A stretch of 64,000 bases of DNA from Lachnospiraceae bacterium (GTDB taxonomy: Bacteria; Bacillota; Clostridia; Lachnospirales; Lachnospiraceae). Position numbers and translations under genes: made by a program. Below, piece after piece: positions 16,073 through 23,889 of this stretch. The stretch spans positions 1 through 64,000 of the forward strand of contig SVEZ01000009.1 in NCBI GenBank assembly GCA_015057115.1, in the 5' to 3' direction. Numbering within the stretch: position 1 is the stretch's first letter; each line of letters starts with the position of its first letter. The notes beneath the pieces were generated by a model. That model saw only the letters and a program-made list of their open reading frames with translations. It was not told where the DNA came from and made no database searches.

Positions 16073-18187
16073 ATGTTTAAAAACATGAAAATCAGTATTA
16101 AGATCCTTCTTGTGATTATTATCATGTCCTTGGGATCCCTTCTGGTTATTTTCGGAGCTTCCTACTATTTCATGAATTCCATGGTGGATGAGTTTGAACA
16201 GACCAATATTACCTTGGGTGTGAATTCATCCAAAATCGCCAAGGAGTCTCTTTTATCCCAGGCGGAGGATTATCTTTCCAAGCTGGTTGAAAAGCAGACA
16301 CAGGCAGCAGATGAGAAATTGTATGCGGTAAATCGAATTGTAACGGAGTCTGCGGCTTACACCCAGAGTTTATATGAAAACAGCGGGAACTTCCAAGGAA
16401 AGGATATGCCTCGACCGGATGAGACAGAGGCCGGAGTAGCTTGCTCGAAGTACTTTTTGGTAAAGGGGGTAAAGCCTACTTCGCAGATTCAGAAGGAAGT
16501 AAGAATTTTATCCAATTGTGAGTATGCTTTTGCACCGTTTCTTGCCAATAACAGCGTGCTTGATAATTTGTATATTGGAACGGAAAGCGGTATTTCCTAT
16601 CGGTATTCCAAATCCAATCTGTATGATGAGAACTATGATCCGAGACAGCGAGGCTGGTATATTGAGGCGATGAAAAGACCGGATACCTTAATCTGGTTGC
16701 CTACCTATCTGGATTCCTACGGAAATACCTGTATTACAGCGGCAATGACCTATCGGGATGGAGATGGTAAAATTGCGGGTGTAGTTGCATCCGATGTGTT
16801 GCTGACCAGCATTATAAAGGACATTATGAGCCTTAAAATCGGAGAAACCGGTTCCTGCTTTGTGTTGGATCAGGAGCTGAATTTTATCGCTCATCCACAA
16901 ATGGATCAGGCTGATTTTAAAACGGATTTAAAAGATCATTTTCAGGATGAGGAATTTGCGGATTCGATAAAGCTTTCCCAGAATGGAATTATAGAAACCG
17001 GCTATGAAGGGGAAAACTGTTACATTGCTTTTTCCAAATTACCGGAAACCAGATGGTATTTCTGCGCAAGTATTGAAACTAAGGAGGTAACCGCTCCGGC
17101 TGTACAGGCAAGACAGGAAAGCGATAAGCTGACAGAACAGTCTCAGAAGCAGATGCAAAAGAAGCTGTTTGGTATCTATCGCTGGTTTATGCTGTATTTT
17201 GCCATCATTGGAATAGTAGTGATTATGTTGTCCTTTGCGGTATCCGGAACAATTACCAGACCGATTCAGAAGTTGGCAGCCAGTGTACAAGGTATTGGAG
17301 AAGGAAACTTTGATCAGAAGATTGAGGTAACCTCCCGGGATGAAATCGGACAGCTGGGAAAACGGTTTAATGAAATGCAGGATAATCTGAAAGATTATAT
17401 GGAGGACATTAAGCGTGTAACAGCGGAAAAAGAGCGAATCGGGGCGGAACTTTCCGTTGCAACCCAGATTCAGGCGGATATGCTTCCAAGAATTTTCCCG
17501 CCATTCCCGGATAAAAACGAATTCGATTTGTTTGCAACCATGAATCCTGCCAAAGAAGTGGGAGGCGATTTCTACGACTTCTTCCTGACGGATGAGAATC
17601 ATTTAGCTTTGGTTATGGCAGATGTTTCCGGAAAGGGAGTACCGGCAGCATTGTTTATGGTAATTGCCAAGACTCTTATTAAAAACCGGGCCATGATGGG
17701 AGGAAGTCCGGCGGAGGTACTTTCTTATGTAAACGAGCAGCTGTGTGAAGGAAATGAAGCGGAGCTGTTTGTAACGGTGTGGCTGGCGATTATAGAGATT
17801 TCCACCGGAAAGGGTATGGCAGCCAATGCGGGACATGAACATCCGGCAATTCGTCACGAAAACGGAGAGTGGGAGCTGGTGGTATACCGTCACTCACCGG
17901 CGGTTGCAACCATGGATGGCATGCGTTTTAGAGAGCATGAGTTTGAACTTAAGCCCGGAGATAGTCTCTATGTTTATACGGACGGTGTCACCGAGGCAAC
18001 CAATGCTGCAAATGAACTGTTTGGAAATGACCGGCTTGTGTCGTCTCTTAATCGAAAAGCAGATGCTTTGCCGAAGGAACTTCTTGCAAATGTAAAAGAG
18101 GATATTGAGAACTTTGTCGGTAAAGCACCGCAGTTTGATGATATTACCATGTTGGGCTTAAAATGGTATGGGAGAGATAAGGCGTGA
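16073..18187 (+). CDS. membrane SpoIIE/RsbU-type PP2C phosphatase with Cache and HAMP domains
   Basis: A 704-residue receptor phosphatase. The order is: signal-anchor helix (about 9-31); a large external dCache-like domain with the typical DPRQRGWYIEAMKRPDTLIW and GKIAGVVASDVLL; a second membrane helix (about 363-387); HAMP (about 388-440); a short coiled coil; and a PP2C-type SpoIIE domain (about 470-700). Phosphatase metal ligands appear in GGDFYDFF, MADVSGKGVPAALFM, YTDGVTEA and FDDITML. It should dephosphorylate a serine-phosphorylated STAS anti-anti-sigma protein when the Cache domain binds its ligand. No STAS or anti-sigma gene is in the window, so the target is encoded elsewhere. It overlaps the next gene by one base (TGATG). 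Confidence 0.9.
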   Translation: MFKNMKISIKILLVIIIMSLGSLLVIFGASYYFMNSMVDEFEQTNITLGVNSSKIAKESLLSQAEDYLSKLVEKQTQAADEKLYAVNRIVTESAAYTQSLYENSGNFQGKDMPRPDETEAGVACSKYFLVKGVKPTSQIQKEVRILSNCEYAFAPFLANNSVLDNLYIGTESGISYRYSKSNLYDENYDPRQRGWYIEAMKRPDTLIWLPTYLDSYGNTCITAAMTYRDGDGKIAGVVASDVLLTSIIKDIMSLKIGETGSCFVLDQELNFIAHPQMDQADFKTDLKDHFQDEEFADSIKLSQNGIIETGYEGENCYIAFSKLPETRWYFCASIETKEVTAPAVQARQESDKLTEQSQKQMQKKLFGIYRWFMLYFAIIGIVVIMLSFAVSGTITRPIQKLAASVQGIGEGNFDQKIEVTSRDEIGQLGKRFNEMQDNLKDYMEDIKRVTAEKERIGAELSVATQIQADMLPRIFPPFPDKNEFDLFATMNPAKEVGGDFYDFFLTDENHLALVMADVSGKGVPAALFMVIAKTLIKNRAMMGGSPAEVLSYVNEQLCEGNEAELFVTVWLAIIEISTGKGMAANAGHEHPAIRHENGEWELVVYRHSPAVATMDGMRFREHEFELKPGDSLYVYTDGVTEATNAANELFGNDRLVSSLNRKADALPKELLANVKEDIENFVGKAPQFDDITMLGLKWYGRDKA

Positions 18188-19662
18188 TGAATAAATTAGA
18201 AGAAGCCATTATTTATGCTACCATAATGCATCAGGGGAAAATCCGTAAGTTCGGGAAGATTCCTTACATTTTACATTCCTTGGAAGTTGCCCAGATTCTG
18301 TCTACCATGACAGAGGATGAGGATGTGATAACCGCGGGAATCCTTCATGATATAGTGGAAGATACGGATGGCACCATGGAAGAAATTAAAAAGCGGTTTG
18401 GGGAAAGAGTAGCAGAGTTGGTGGCATCGGAAACAGAAAACAAATATCCGAATGAGGATAAATGTGCGACCTGGAAGCGTCGCAAGGAAGATTCTTTACT
18501 GGTTTTGAAAAACAGCAGGGACATGGGAGTAAAAATGCTCTGGCTGGGTGATAAGCTTTCCAATATAAGGTCTTTGGCTCGGGTATACTCGGAACAGGGA
18601 AATCGGATGTGGAAGGAAATGAATCAGAGTGATCCGGCCATGCATTGTTGGTATTATCGTAGTGTGGCAGAGATTTTGGAACTATCCCTTAACAAAACCG
18701 GCGCTTTTAAAGAACTGATTAAGCACATCAATTCTATTTGGCCGGGTACCTTTGATTCGGAAAAAGCGCGTTACAAAAAGTACCGAGAGGTTTCCGTAGA
18801 GGGATGCAAGCTATTGGGGCGTGGCGCAAAGGGCGACGTATATCGCTATGACGATGAACTGGTCATTAAAGTGTATAATGATAATAATACCTACAGCGAT
18901 GTGGAAAAAGAAATAGCCCAGAGCCGGAAAGCCTTTATTTTAGGTTTGCCAACTGCAATTTCTTTTGGTATTGTAGCTGTGGGAAATCAGTATGGTGCCA
19001 TGTATGAATTGATGAATGCGGAAACGGTTTCCGAATGTATTGCAAGAAACCCCGGGCAGGTGGAGAGTTATGGTAGAATTATGGCAGATCTGGCTCGGAA
19101 TATTCATGGTATCGAAGTTACAAACGAAGATGGATTTCCCTCTGTTGCGGAAAGATTATGTACTTATATTCAGGGTGGTGTAGGCCGGGAGAATCACGAA
19201 CTTGCGGAAAAGTGCCTGAAATTAATTCATTCCCTTCCGGAAAGGAAAAACCTGGTACATGGAGATTTTCATTCCGGAAATGTGTTTATGCATGGTGGGG
19301 AACCCTATTTAATTGATATGGATCGTGTGGCCATGGGGCATCCCATTGCCGAGATAGCGGATCTTTACTATTTTTACGTGGTTTTGGGAGAAAAAGAGCC
19401 ATCGGTTGTAGAAAAGTTCATGGGATTTTCCTATGATACAGCCAAGCAGTTTTTCGAAACCTTCTTAAAGACCTATTTAGAAACAGAAGATGTAGACAGA
19501 CTGCAGGAAGTGACAGAAAAGGCATCCCTTTTATGTTATGCCAGAATGGTCAATAAACTTCATAAAAAGGATAATCTCTCAGAGAGGGAGCGGGAGTTAA
19601 GCGAGTACTATATGAAAAAGGTTGAAATGCTGGTACAGAAACTGGATACGTTAGAGTTTTAA
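18187..19662 (+). CDS. SpoT-like HD hydrolase domain fused to a small-molecule kinase
   Basis: A 491-residue fusion. The first ~190 residues are an HD domain of the RelA/SpoT hydrolase type (Q-GKIRKFGKIPYILHS, ILHDIVEDTDGT, LGDKLSNIRSL); no ppGpp synthetase domain follows. From about 205 there is an aminoglycoside-phosphotransferase-like kinase (TIGR02172-type): LLGRGAKGDVYRY nucleotide loop, invariant Lys in LVIKVY, catalytic loop LVHGDFHSGNVF, and metal-binding YLIDMDRV. Predicted activities are hydrolysis of a nucleotide such as ppGpp and phosphorylation of an unknown acceptor. The ATG at 18187 overlaps the phosphatase stop. Having both domains on one chain with a PP2C gene next door suggests a phosphorylation switch. 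Confidence 0.82.
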   Translation: MNKLEEAIIYATIMHQGKIRKFGKIPYILHSLEVAQILSTMTEDEDVITAGILHDIVEDTDGTMEEIKKRFGERVAELVASETENKYPNEDKCATWKRRKEDSLLVLKNSRDMGVKMLWLGDKLSNIRSLARVYSEQGNRMWKEMNQSDPAMHCWYYRSVAEILELSLNKTGAFKELIKHINSIWPGTFDSEKARYKKYREVSVEGCKLLGRGAKGDVYRYDDELVIKVYNDNNTYSDVEKEIAQSRKAFILGLPTAISFGIVAVGNQYGAMYELMNAETVSECIARNPGQVESYGRIMADLARNIHGIEVTNEDGFPSVAERLCTYIQGGVGRENHELAEKCLKLIHSLPERKNLVHGDFHSGNVFMHGGEPYLIDMDRVAMGHPIAEIADLYYFYVVLGEKEPSVVEKFMGFSYDTAKQFFETFLKTYLETEDVDRLQEVTEKASLLCYARMVNKLHKKDNLSERERELSEYYMKKVEMLVQKLDTLEF

Positions 19663-19688
19663 AGGATTTTGTGTAGTAGGAGGAAAAT

Positions 19689-20336
19689 ATGTGGGAGAAA
19701 GTGAAACATGTAGTCGTCGCAATTCTTGTGGTGTTGGTGGTTTTATTTGGTGTGCTGATGTTTTGGCCCGAAGACGAAAAAGAGGTCAAGGAAGCGAATA
19801 AAAAGGAAGAAGTAACCGAGAATCAGGAGGAAGAGCAGGAGGAAGAAGAAACGAAAGAGCAGGAAAAAGAATCGGCGACCATCGATATTTCAGGGATGGC
19901 TCTTTCTGAGAATGCTCTGAAATTTTCCGCCACATCCTTGGAAGGTGAAAAAGTAGAGCAAAGCATTTTTGCTGATTATGATCTTACCATTGTACATGTT
20001 TGGGGTACTTTTTGTTCACCATGCATAGCGGAAATGGGAGAATATGCCAAGCTTTATGAGGAACTTCCGGCAAATGTAAACCTGATTGGTCTGGTCTGCG
20101 ATGTGGAAGAGGGAAGTGACAGCAACGTTTCCTCCGCACAGAATATCTTAAAGAATGCCGGGGCAAATTTTGTGAATCTGAAGACCGGAGAGGGTTGGGA
20201 AGAAGTTCTGGATAAACTGCAGTATGTGCCATCTTCCTTCTTTGTGGATAAGGAAGGACATGTTGTGGGAAAGGTGTTGGATGGCGCAGGAATAGAGGAT
20301 ACGAAAAAACGCCTGGATAAATATATAAAAGAATAG
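19689..20336 (+). CDS. membrane-anchored TlpA-type thioredoxin
   Basis: A 215-residue extracytoplasmic thiol-redox protein. It has one N-terminal membrane anchor (about residues 8-27), then a ~45-residue linker of almost only Glu and Lys, then a TlpA/ResA-like thioredoxin domain (about 70-215) with the active site WGTFCSPC and the cis-Pro region LQYVPSSFFVD. It would reduce or oxidise disulfides outside the membrane. The next two genes encode a CXXC mini-protein and a NapH-like 4Fe-4S protein, probably its electron supply. AGGAGG precedes the ATG. A 26-base gap separates it from the HD-kinase gene. Confidence 0.9.
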   Translation: MWEKVKHVVVAILVVLVVLFGVLMFWPEDEKEVKEANKKEEVTENQEEEQEEEETKEQEKESATIDISGMALSENALKFSATSLEGEKVEQSIFADYDLTIVHVWGTFCSPCIAEMGEYAKLYEELPANVNLIGLVCDVEEGSDSNVSSAQNILKNAGANFVNLKTGEGWEEVLDKLQYVPSSFFVDKEGHVVGKVLDGAGIEDTKKRLDKYIKE

Positions 20337-20345
20337 AGGCGGATT

Positions 20346-20489
20346 ATGAAGAAATATAGAAAGTCGATACAGATAGCTGTTTTGGCAATGGCGGTGGGAA
20401 TGATTGCCATTGGAATACGGATGGAAGAATTTCGGGACGTGTTGTACAAAGCGGTTATGATCTGCATGGAATGTATCGGAATAGGATAA
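20346..20489 (+). CDS. CD1871A-type CXXC mini-protein (47 residues)
   Basis: A one-helix membrane peptide: basic start MKKYRKS, helix QIAVLAMAVGMIAIGI, and a C-terminal CMECIGIG with the CXXC pair. This matches the CD1871A family of CXXC-motif mini-proteins as I remember it; these typically sit between a TlpA-type thioredoxin gene and a 4Fe-4S membrane protein gene, as here. The cysteine pair would lie at a membrane surface and could relay thiol electrons. It starts nine bases after the TlpA gene and ends two bases before the next start. Confidence 0.8.
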   Translation: MKKYRKSIQIAVLAMAVGMIAIGIRMEEFRDVLYKAVMICMECIGIG

Positions 20490-20491
20490 TC

Positions 20492-21316
20492 ATGGGAATG
20501 AAGGATAACTTTGTAAAATACGGAAGACGTTATACTCAGCTGCTTTCTGCGGTTTTATATAACTGTCATTTTCCGGGTTTTGTTACGGGAAGAATTTATA
20601 AGGGAGAAACAAAGGGCATCTGTGTGCCGGGGCTGAATTGTTATTCCTGCCCCGGGGCAGTGGGTGCCTGTCCTTTGGGAAGCTTGCAGGGTGCCATTGC
20701 GAATTCAGCCTACAAGCTGCCTTTTTATGTGGTGGGGACACTGATGCTGTTTGGAATATTGTTGGGACGTATGATTTGCGGTTTTTTGTGCCCCTTTGGT
20801 TTGATTCAGGAGCTGCTCTATAAGATACCGGTTCCCAAAATGAAAAAGAGCAAGGTTACCGAAGTGCTCTCTTACCTGAAGTATTTGATTTTGGCGGTAT
20901 TTGTTGTGGGCATTCCGTTGGTTAAGTTGATGCCCGGATTTTGCAAATACATCTGTCCGGCGGGAACGCTTCTTGCAGGAATTCCCCTGGTGGGAACGGA
21001 CCCGCACTTACAGGCCATGGTGGGGGCGCTTTTTTCCTGGAAAGTATTTGTGATGGCAGTGTGTATTATAATCTGCTCGGTGTGCTTTAGGGCTTTTTGT
21101 CGGTTCTGCTGTCCCCTGGGAGCAATTTATTCCTTTTTCAATCCCATTGCCTTTTTTGGCATTCGGGTGAATGAAGAAAAGTGTACCGGCTGTAATGCCT
21201 GTATTCGCTTTTGTAAAATGGATACAAAGAAGGTGGGGGACCGGGAATGTATCCATTGCGGAGAATGTAAAAAAGTATGTCCGGAAGGAGCCATTGGCTT
21301 CCGGGACTATTTTTAA
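20492..21316 (+). CDS. NapH-like 4Fe-4S membrane protein
   Basis: A 274-residue polytopic protein with about four or five helices. The family features are CYSCPGAVGACPLG near the N-terminus, two repeated cytoplasmic motifs CGFLCPFGLIQELL and CRFCCPLGAIYSFF, and a C-terminal 2[4Fe-4S] ferredoxin domain (CTGCNACIRFC, CIHCGECKKVCPEG). NapH/RdxA-type proteins pass electrons between quinol or ferredoxin and exported redox partners. Here the partner is probably the TlpA protein via the CXXC peptide. The start at 20492 is tentative; ATGs at 20471 and 20498 are also in frame. It ends the operon and faces the HD-GYP gene with no obvious terminator between them. Confidence 0.88.
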   Translation: MGMKDNFVKYGRRYTQLLSAVLYNCHFPGFVTGRIYKGETKGICVPGLNCYSCPGAVGACPLGSLQGAIANSAYKLPFYVVGTLMLFGILLGRMICGFLCPFGLIQELLYKIPVPKMKKSKVTEVLSYLKYLILAVFVVGIPLVKLMPGFCKYICPAGTLLAGIPLVGTDPHLQAMVGALFSWKVFVMAVCIIICSVCFRAFCRFCCPLGAIYSFFNPIAFFGIRVNEEKCTGCNACIRFCKMDTKKVGDRECIHCGECKKVCPEGAIGFRDYF

Positions 21317-21343
21317 TATTACGGATGAGGATGCCCCCCCTAT

Positions 21344-23203
21344 TTATATTTGCGTTAGTGAATGTAATTCATGATATGCCTGGTAGTACACGTCGTAGCG
21401 ACCTTCCGATGTAAGGTGGGAAAGCTCATTTTGAAGTGTAGTATCATCTTCAAGCAGTTGGACGATGCAGGGATTGTACCTAGTTCCGGCACCTTCTTTC
21501 AGTTCCGTGAACAATTGGGAAAAATCTTTGCCCTTAGTATAGTTTCGACCTAAAATATCCGTTGCGGCATCGGTTGAATCGGCAATGGCAATCAGGTCGA
21601 TAATGAATCGTACCGGGGAAGCGGTATGATCGAAGTCTGCCGGATAGCCCTTGCTTCCATCATAGAATTTGTGATGACCGCGGATAACATCCAGGTAGGG
21701 TGCAAGTTCCCCGGAATCTCCCAGAATAGTAGAGCCCTGTTCCGGATGATTTTGAATCATAAGAAATTCATCCTCCGTAAGACTGCGATTCTGACGGTTG
21801 ATTATATCTGTAATATCACATTTTCCTACGTCATGAAGCATAGCGCAGGTTACCACATAGTTGGTCAGCTCCTGTTTGTGAGAAAGTACCTCCTGTATTG
21901 TTTGGTAACCGCAAATTCCCACAAGTTCTTCCGGACATTTTACAAAAACAGAACTAAGAAGAAGGGTGGCAATCTTGGATACCATCATGGAGTGAATATA
22001 GGTAACCGGTTGTCTGCGAACCAAAAGGCTTAATATGGTTTCTATTCGTTCGGTTTTTCCGATTAAATAAGGTTGTACATCATGGTATATCTGAACAATG
22101 TTCTGGTTTAAAATCTCCGGGAAATAGGTGTAAGGGAGATCGGAAACCATGCGTAAAACCTGAGGCAGGCATAAAGACAGCAACTCTTTTCGACTTTCCT
22201 GGTCAGATTCCAAACGATGAATGACCGTGAGAATCTCGCAAAAGGTGCTGAGATAAATGGATAGAGCCTGTACTTCTTCCCGCTTGTTTTGCGTAATGTC
22301 AAAAGCGGGAGCGCTTTGATTGAAACGTGTAATAATTTTACGTAACATATCCTCTTTGCCAATTCGTCCCCGCATAAAGTCACAGTAGAGTTTGGAAATC
22401 AGCTCGGTTATGTCGCAGTTTATTTCATCAAAGTTTACCAGCAGTTTCTCCGCTTTTTCCAAAACCTTTTTGTTGGTGGGAGTTAAGGTGCCGGTCTTAT
22501 TAAACTCAAATACATTAATTTCCATTAAGGATGCATCCACGCGGTAGAGGATGGCGGGATATACCGGATTCTGTCCATCCAGATTCTGCACTGCTTCAGA
22601 GTGGAAGAAGGCATGCATCTCTTCATTACATGCAACCGCATCTTCAAAGGTATATTCCGAGGAATCTAAGATACCAAAAAACAGGTTGGCATAATCCTTA
22701 ATGATGAAGCTGCGAATATTAGGATCTTCTATTTCGGAAAAATGATCTTTTTGTGCAATGGCATTTCGAAAATAGTTCAGATACTGGAGACCATAACTAC
22801 TATCGAAACGATGAAAATTGATGCTTACATATCCTAAAAGATGGTTTAGGAATAAAATTTTACCGTATTGACACCCCTCGCTATAGTAAGGAAGGATGAA
22901 TGCCCCGATTTGTGCCAGGGTGGAAAAGTCTACGTAGCCTTCGGAGTAAAGTTCGTATACCATGTCATACAGGTTGTCATATTCTTCATCCGACAATTCT
23001 TCGGAAAGTATAGCGCTAAGCTCTTTTAATAATTTGGTATTATCTAGATAAATCTTGCGAATCGCTTCAGAGCGGGTAGTCAGCAGTTTAATCCATTCCG
23101 TTGGTGTAGTTTTTTCAAAAAGTCGATCGTTCCATTCCCGCAATTGATTTTCATTATGTTTGTAGGAATCAAGGAAGTCACGACTGAGGTTTTTTGATAA
23201 CAT
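21344..23203 (-). CDS. HD-GYP-type phosphohydrolase with large N-terminal domain
   Basis: A 619-residue cytoplasmic protein. The first ~400 residues are helical and unrecognised, perhaps TPR-like. About 400-600 is an HD domain of the HD-GYP class: AMLHDVGKCDI, then HPEQG, then HHKFYDGSKGYP and DLIAIADSTDAAT. HD-GYP proteins cleave cyclic di-GMP; the GYP motif is complete, although the linker before it differs from the canonical spacing. Start choice is firm (AAGGAGG then five bases). It lies next to a GGDEF gene on the other strand, so synthesis and breakdown of the same messenger may be encoded side by side. Confidence 0.8.
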   Translation of the reverse strand: MLSKNLSRDFLDSYKHNENQLREWNDRLFEKTTPTEWIKLLTTRSEAIRKIYLDNTKLLKELSAILSEELSDEEYDNLYDMVYELYSEGYVDFSTLAQIGAFILPYYSEGCQYGKILFLNHLLGYVSINFHRFDSSYGLQYLNYFRNAIAQKDHFSEIEDPNIRSFIIKDYANLFFGILDSSEYTFEDAVACNEEMHAFFHSEAVQNLDGQNPVYPAILYRVDASLMEINVFEFNKTGTLTPTNKKVLEKAEKLLVNFDEINCDITELISKLYCDFMRGRIGKEDMLRKIITRFNQSAPAFDITQNKREEVQALSIYLSTFCEILTVIHRLESDQESRKELLSLCLPQVLRMVSDLPYTYFPEILNQNIVQIYHDVQPYLIGKTERIETILSLLVRRQPVTYIHSMMVSKIATLLLSSVFVKCPEELVGICGYQTIQEVLSHKQELTNYVVTCAMLHDVGKCDITDIINRQNRSLTEDEFLMIQNHPEQGSTILGDSGELAPYLDVIRGHHKFYDGSKGYPADFDHTASPVRFIIDLIAIADSTDAATDILGRNYTKGKDFSQLFTELKEGAGTRYNPCIVQLLEDDTTLQNELSHLTSEGRYDVYYQAYHELHSLTQI

Positions 23204-23299
23204 AAAAATCCTCCTTAGTAAAATCTGTGTCTATTTTATAATAAAAATGTTAAGAAAAGGTGAATGCCTGTATTTAGCGGGGAAGGACAGAATCCGTAT

Positions 23300-23326
23300 T
23301 TGACAACAGATGGATGTCGGTATAAT
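23300..23326 (+). promoter_or_regulatory. promoter of the carbonic anhydrase/GGDEF/protease operon
   Basis: TTGACA (23300-23305) and TATAAT (23321-23326), both consensus, with a short 15-bp spacer, 74 bases before the start codon. Short spacing weakens basal activity and may call for an activator. Confidence 0.6.
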
Positions 23327-23400
23327 ATAGAAATAGTATGAACGATAACATGGAAATACTGTAAATAGTATAGACAACACATAGGCAGGAGGACAGAAGG

Positions 23401-23889
23401 ATGAAAATAGCAGAAAATGTGTTTATCGCTGATGGAGCCAAAATTATCGGTGATGTAACGATTGGCGAAGAGGCCAGTGTTTGGTTCAACGCTGTAATCC
23501 GGGGAGATGAGTATCCGATTACAATCGGAAAGCGAAGTAATGTGCAAGATGGTGCAGTACTCCACGTGGGAGGCGGTTTTTCCTGTACCATAGGAGATGA
23601 TGTTAGTATCGGTCATGGTGCCATCGTTCATGGGTGTGAAGTTGGAGATGGAACATTGATTGGTATGGGAGCCACGATTTTAAACGGGGCCAAGATTGGA
23701 AAATATTGTATAATCGGTGCGGGAGCGTTGGTTACTGAGGGAAAAGAGATTCCGGATCATTCGGTAGTCATGGGAGTTCCCGGTAAGGTGGTTCGCCAAA
23801 TGACAGAGGCGGACATAGAAGGACGCAGGAAGAACGTGCAGATATATGTAGACTCGGCAAAGAAGTATTTGGAGGGCGCCTATGAATGA
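23401..23889 (+). CDS. gamma-carbonic-anhydrase-family protein
   Basis: A 162-residue left-handed beta-helix protein built from hexapeptide repeats (for example IADGAKIIGDVTIGEEASVW, IGAGALVTEG). The three zinc histidines of the gamma class are in the right places: AVLHVG, and SIGHGAIVHGC with two. It is a trimer that may hydrate CO2 or act as a ferripyochelin-binding-like or acyl-binding relative; activity is not certain for this short form. GGAGGACAGAAGG precedes the ATG. It overlaps the GGDEF gene by eight bases, an odd partnership for a metabolic enzyme. Confidence 0.88.
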   Translation: MKIAENVFIADGAKIIGDVTIGEEASVWFNAVIRGDEYPITIGKRSNVQDGAVLHVGGGFSCTIGDDVSIGHGAIVHGCEVGDGTLIGMGATILNGAKIGKYCIIGAGALVTEGKEIPDHSVVMGVPGKVVRQMTEADIEGRRKNVQIYVDSAKKYLEGAYE

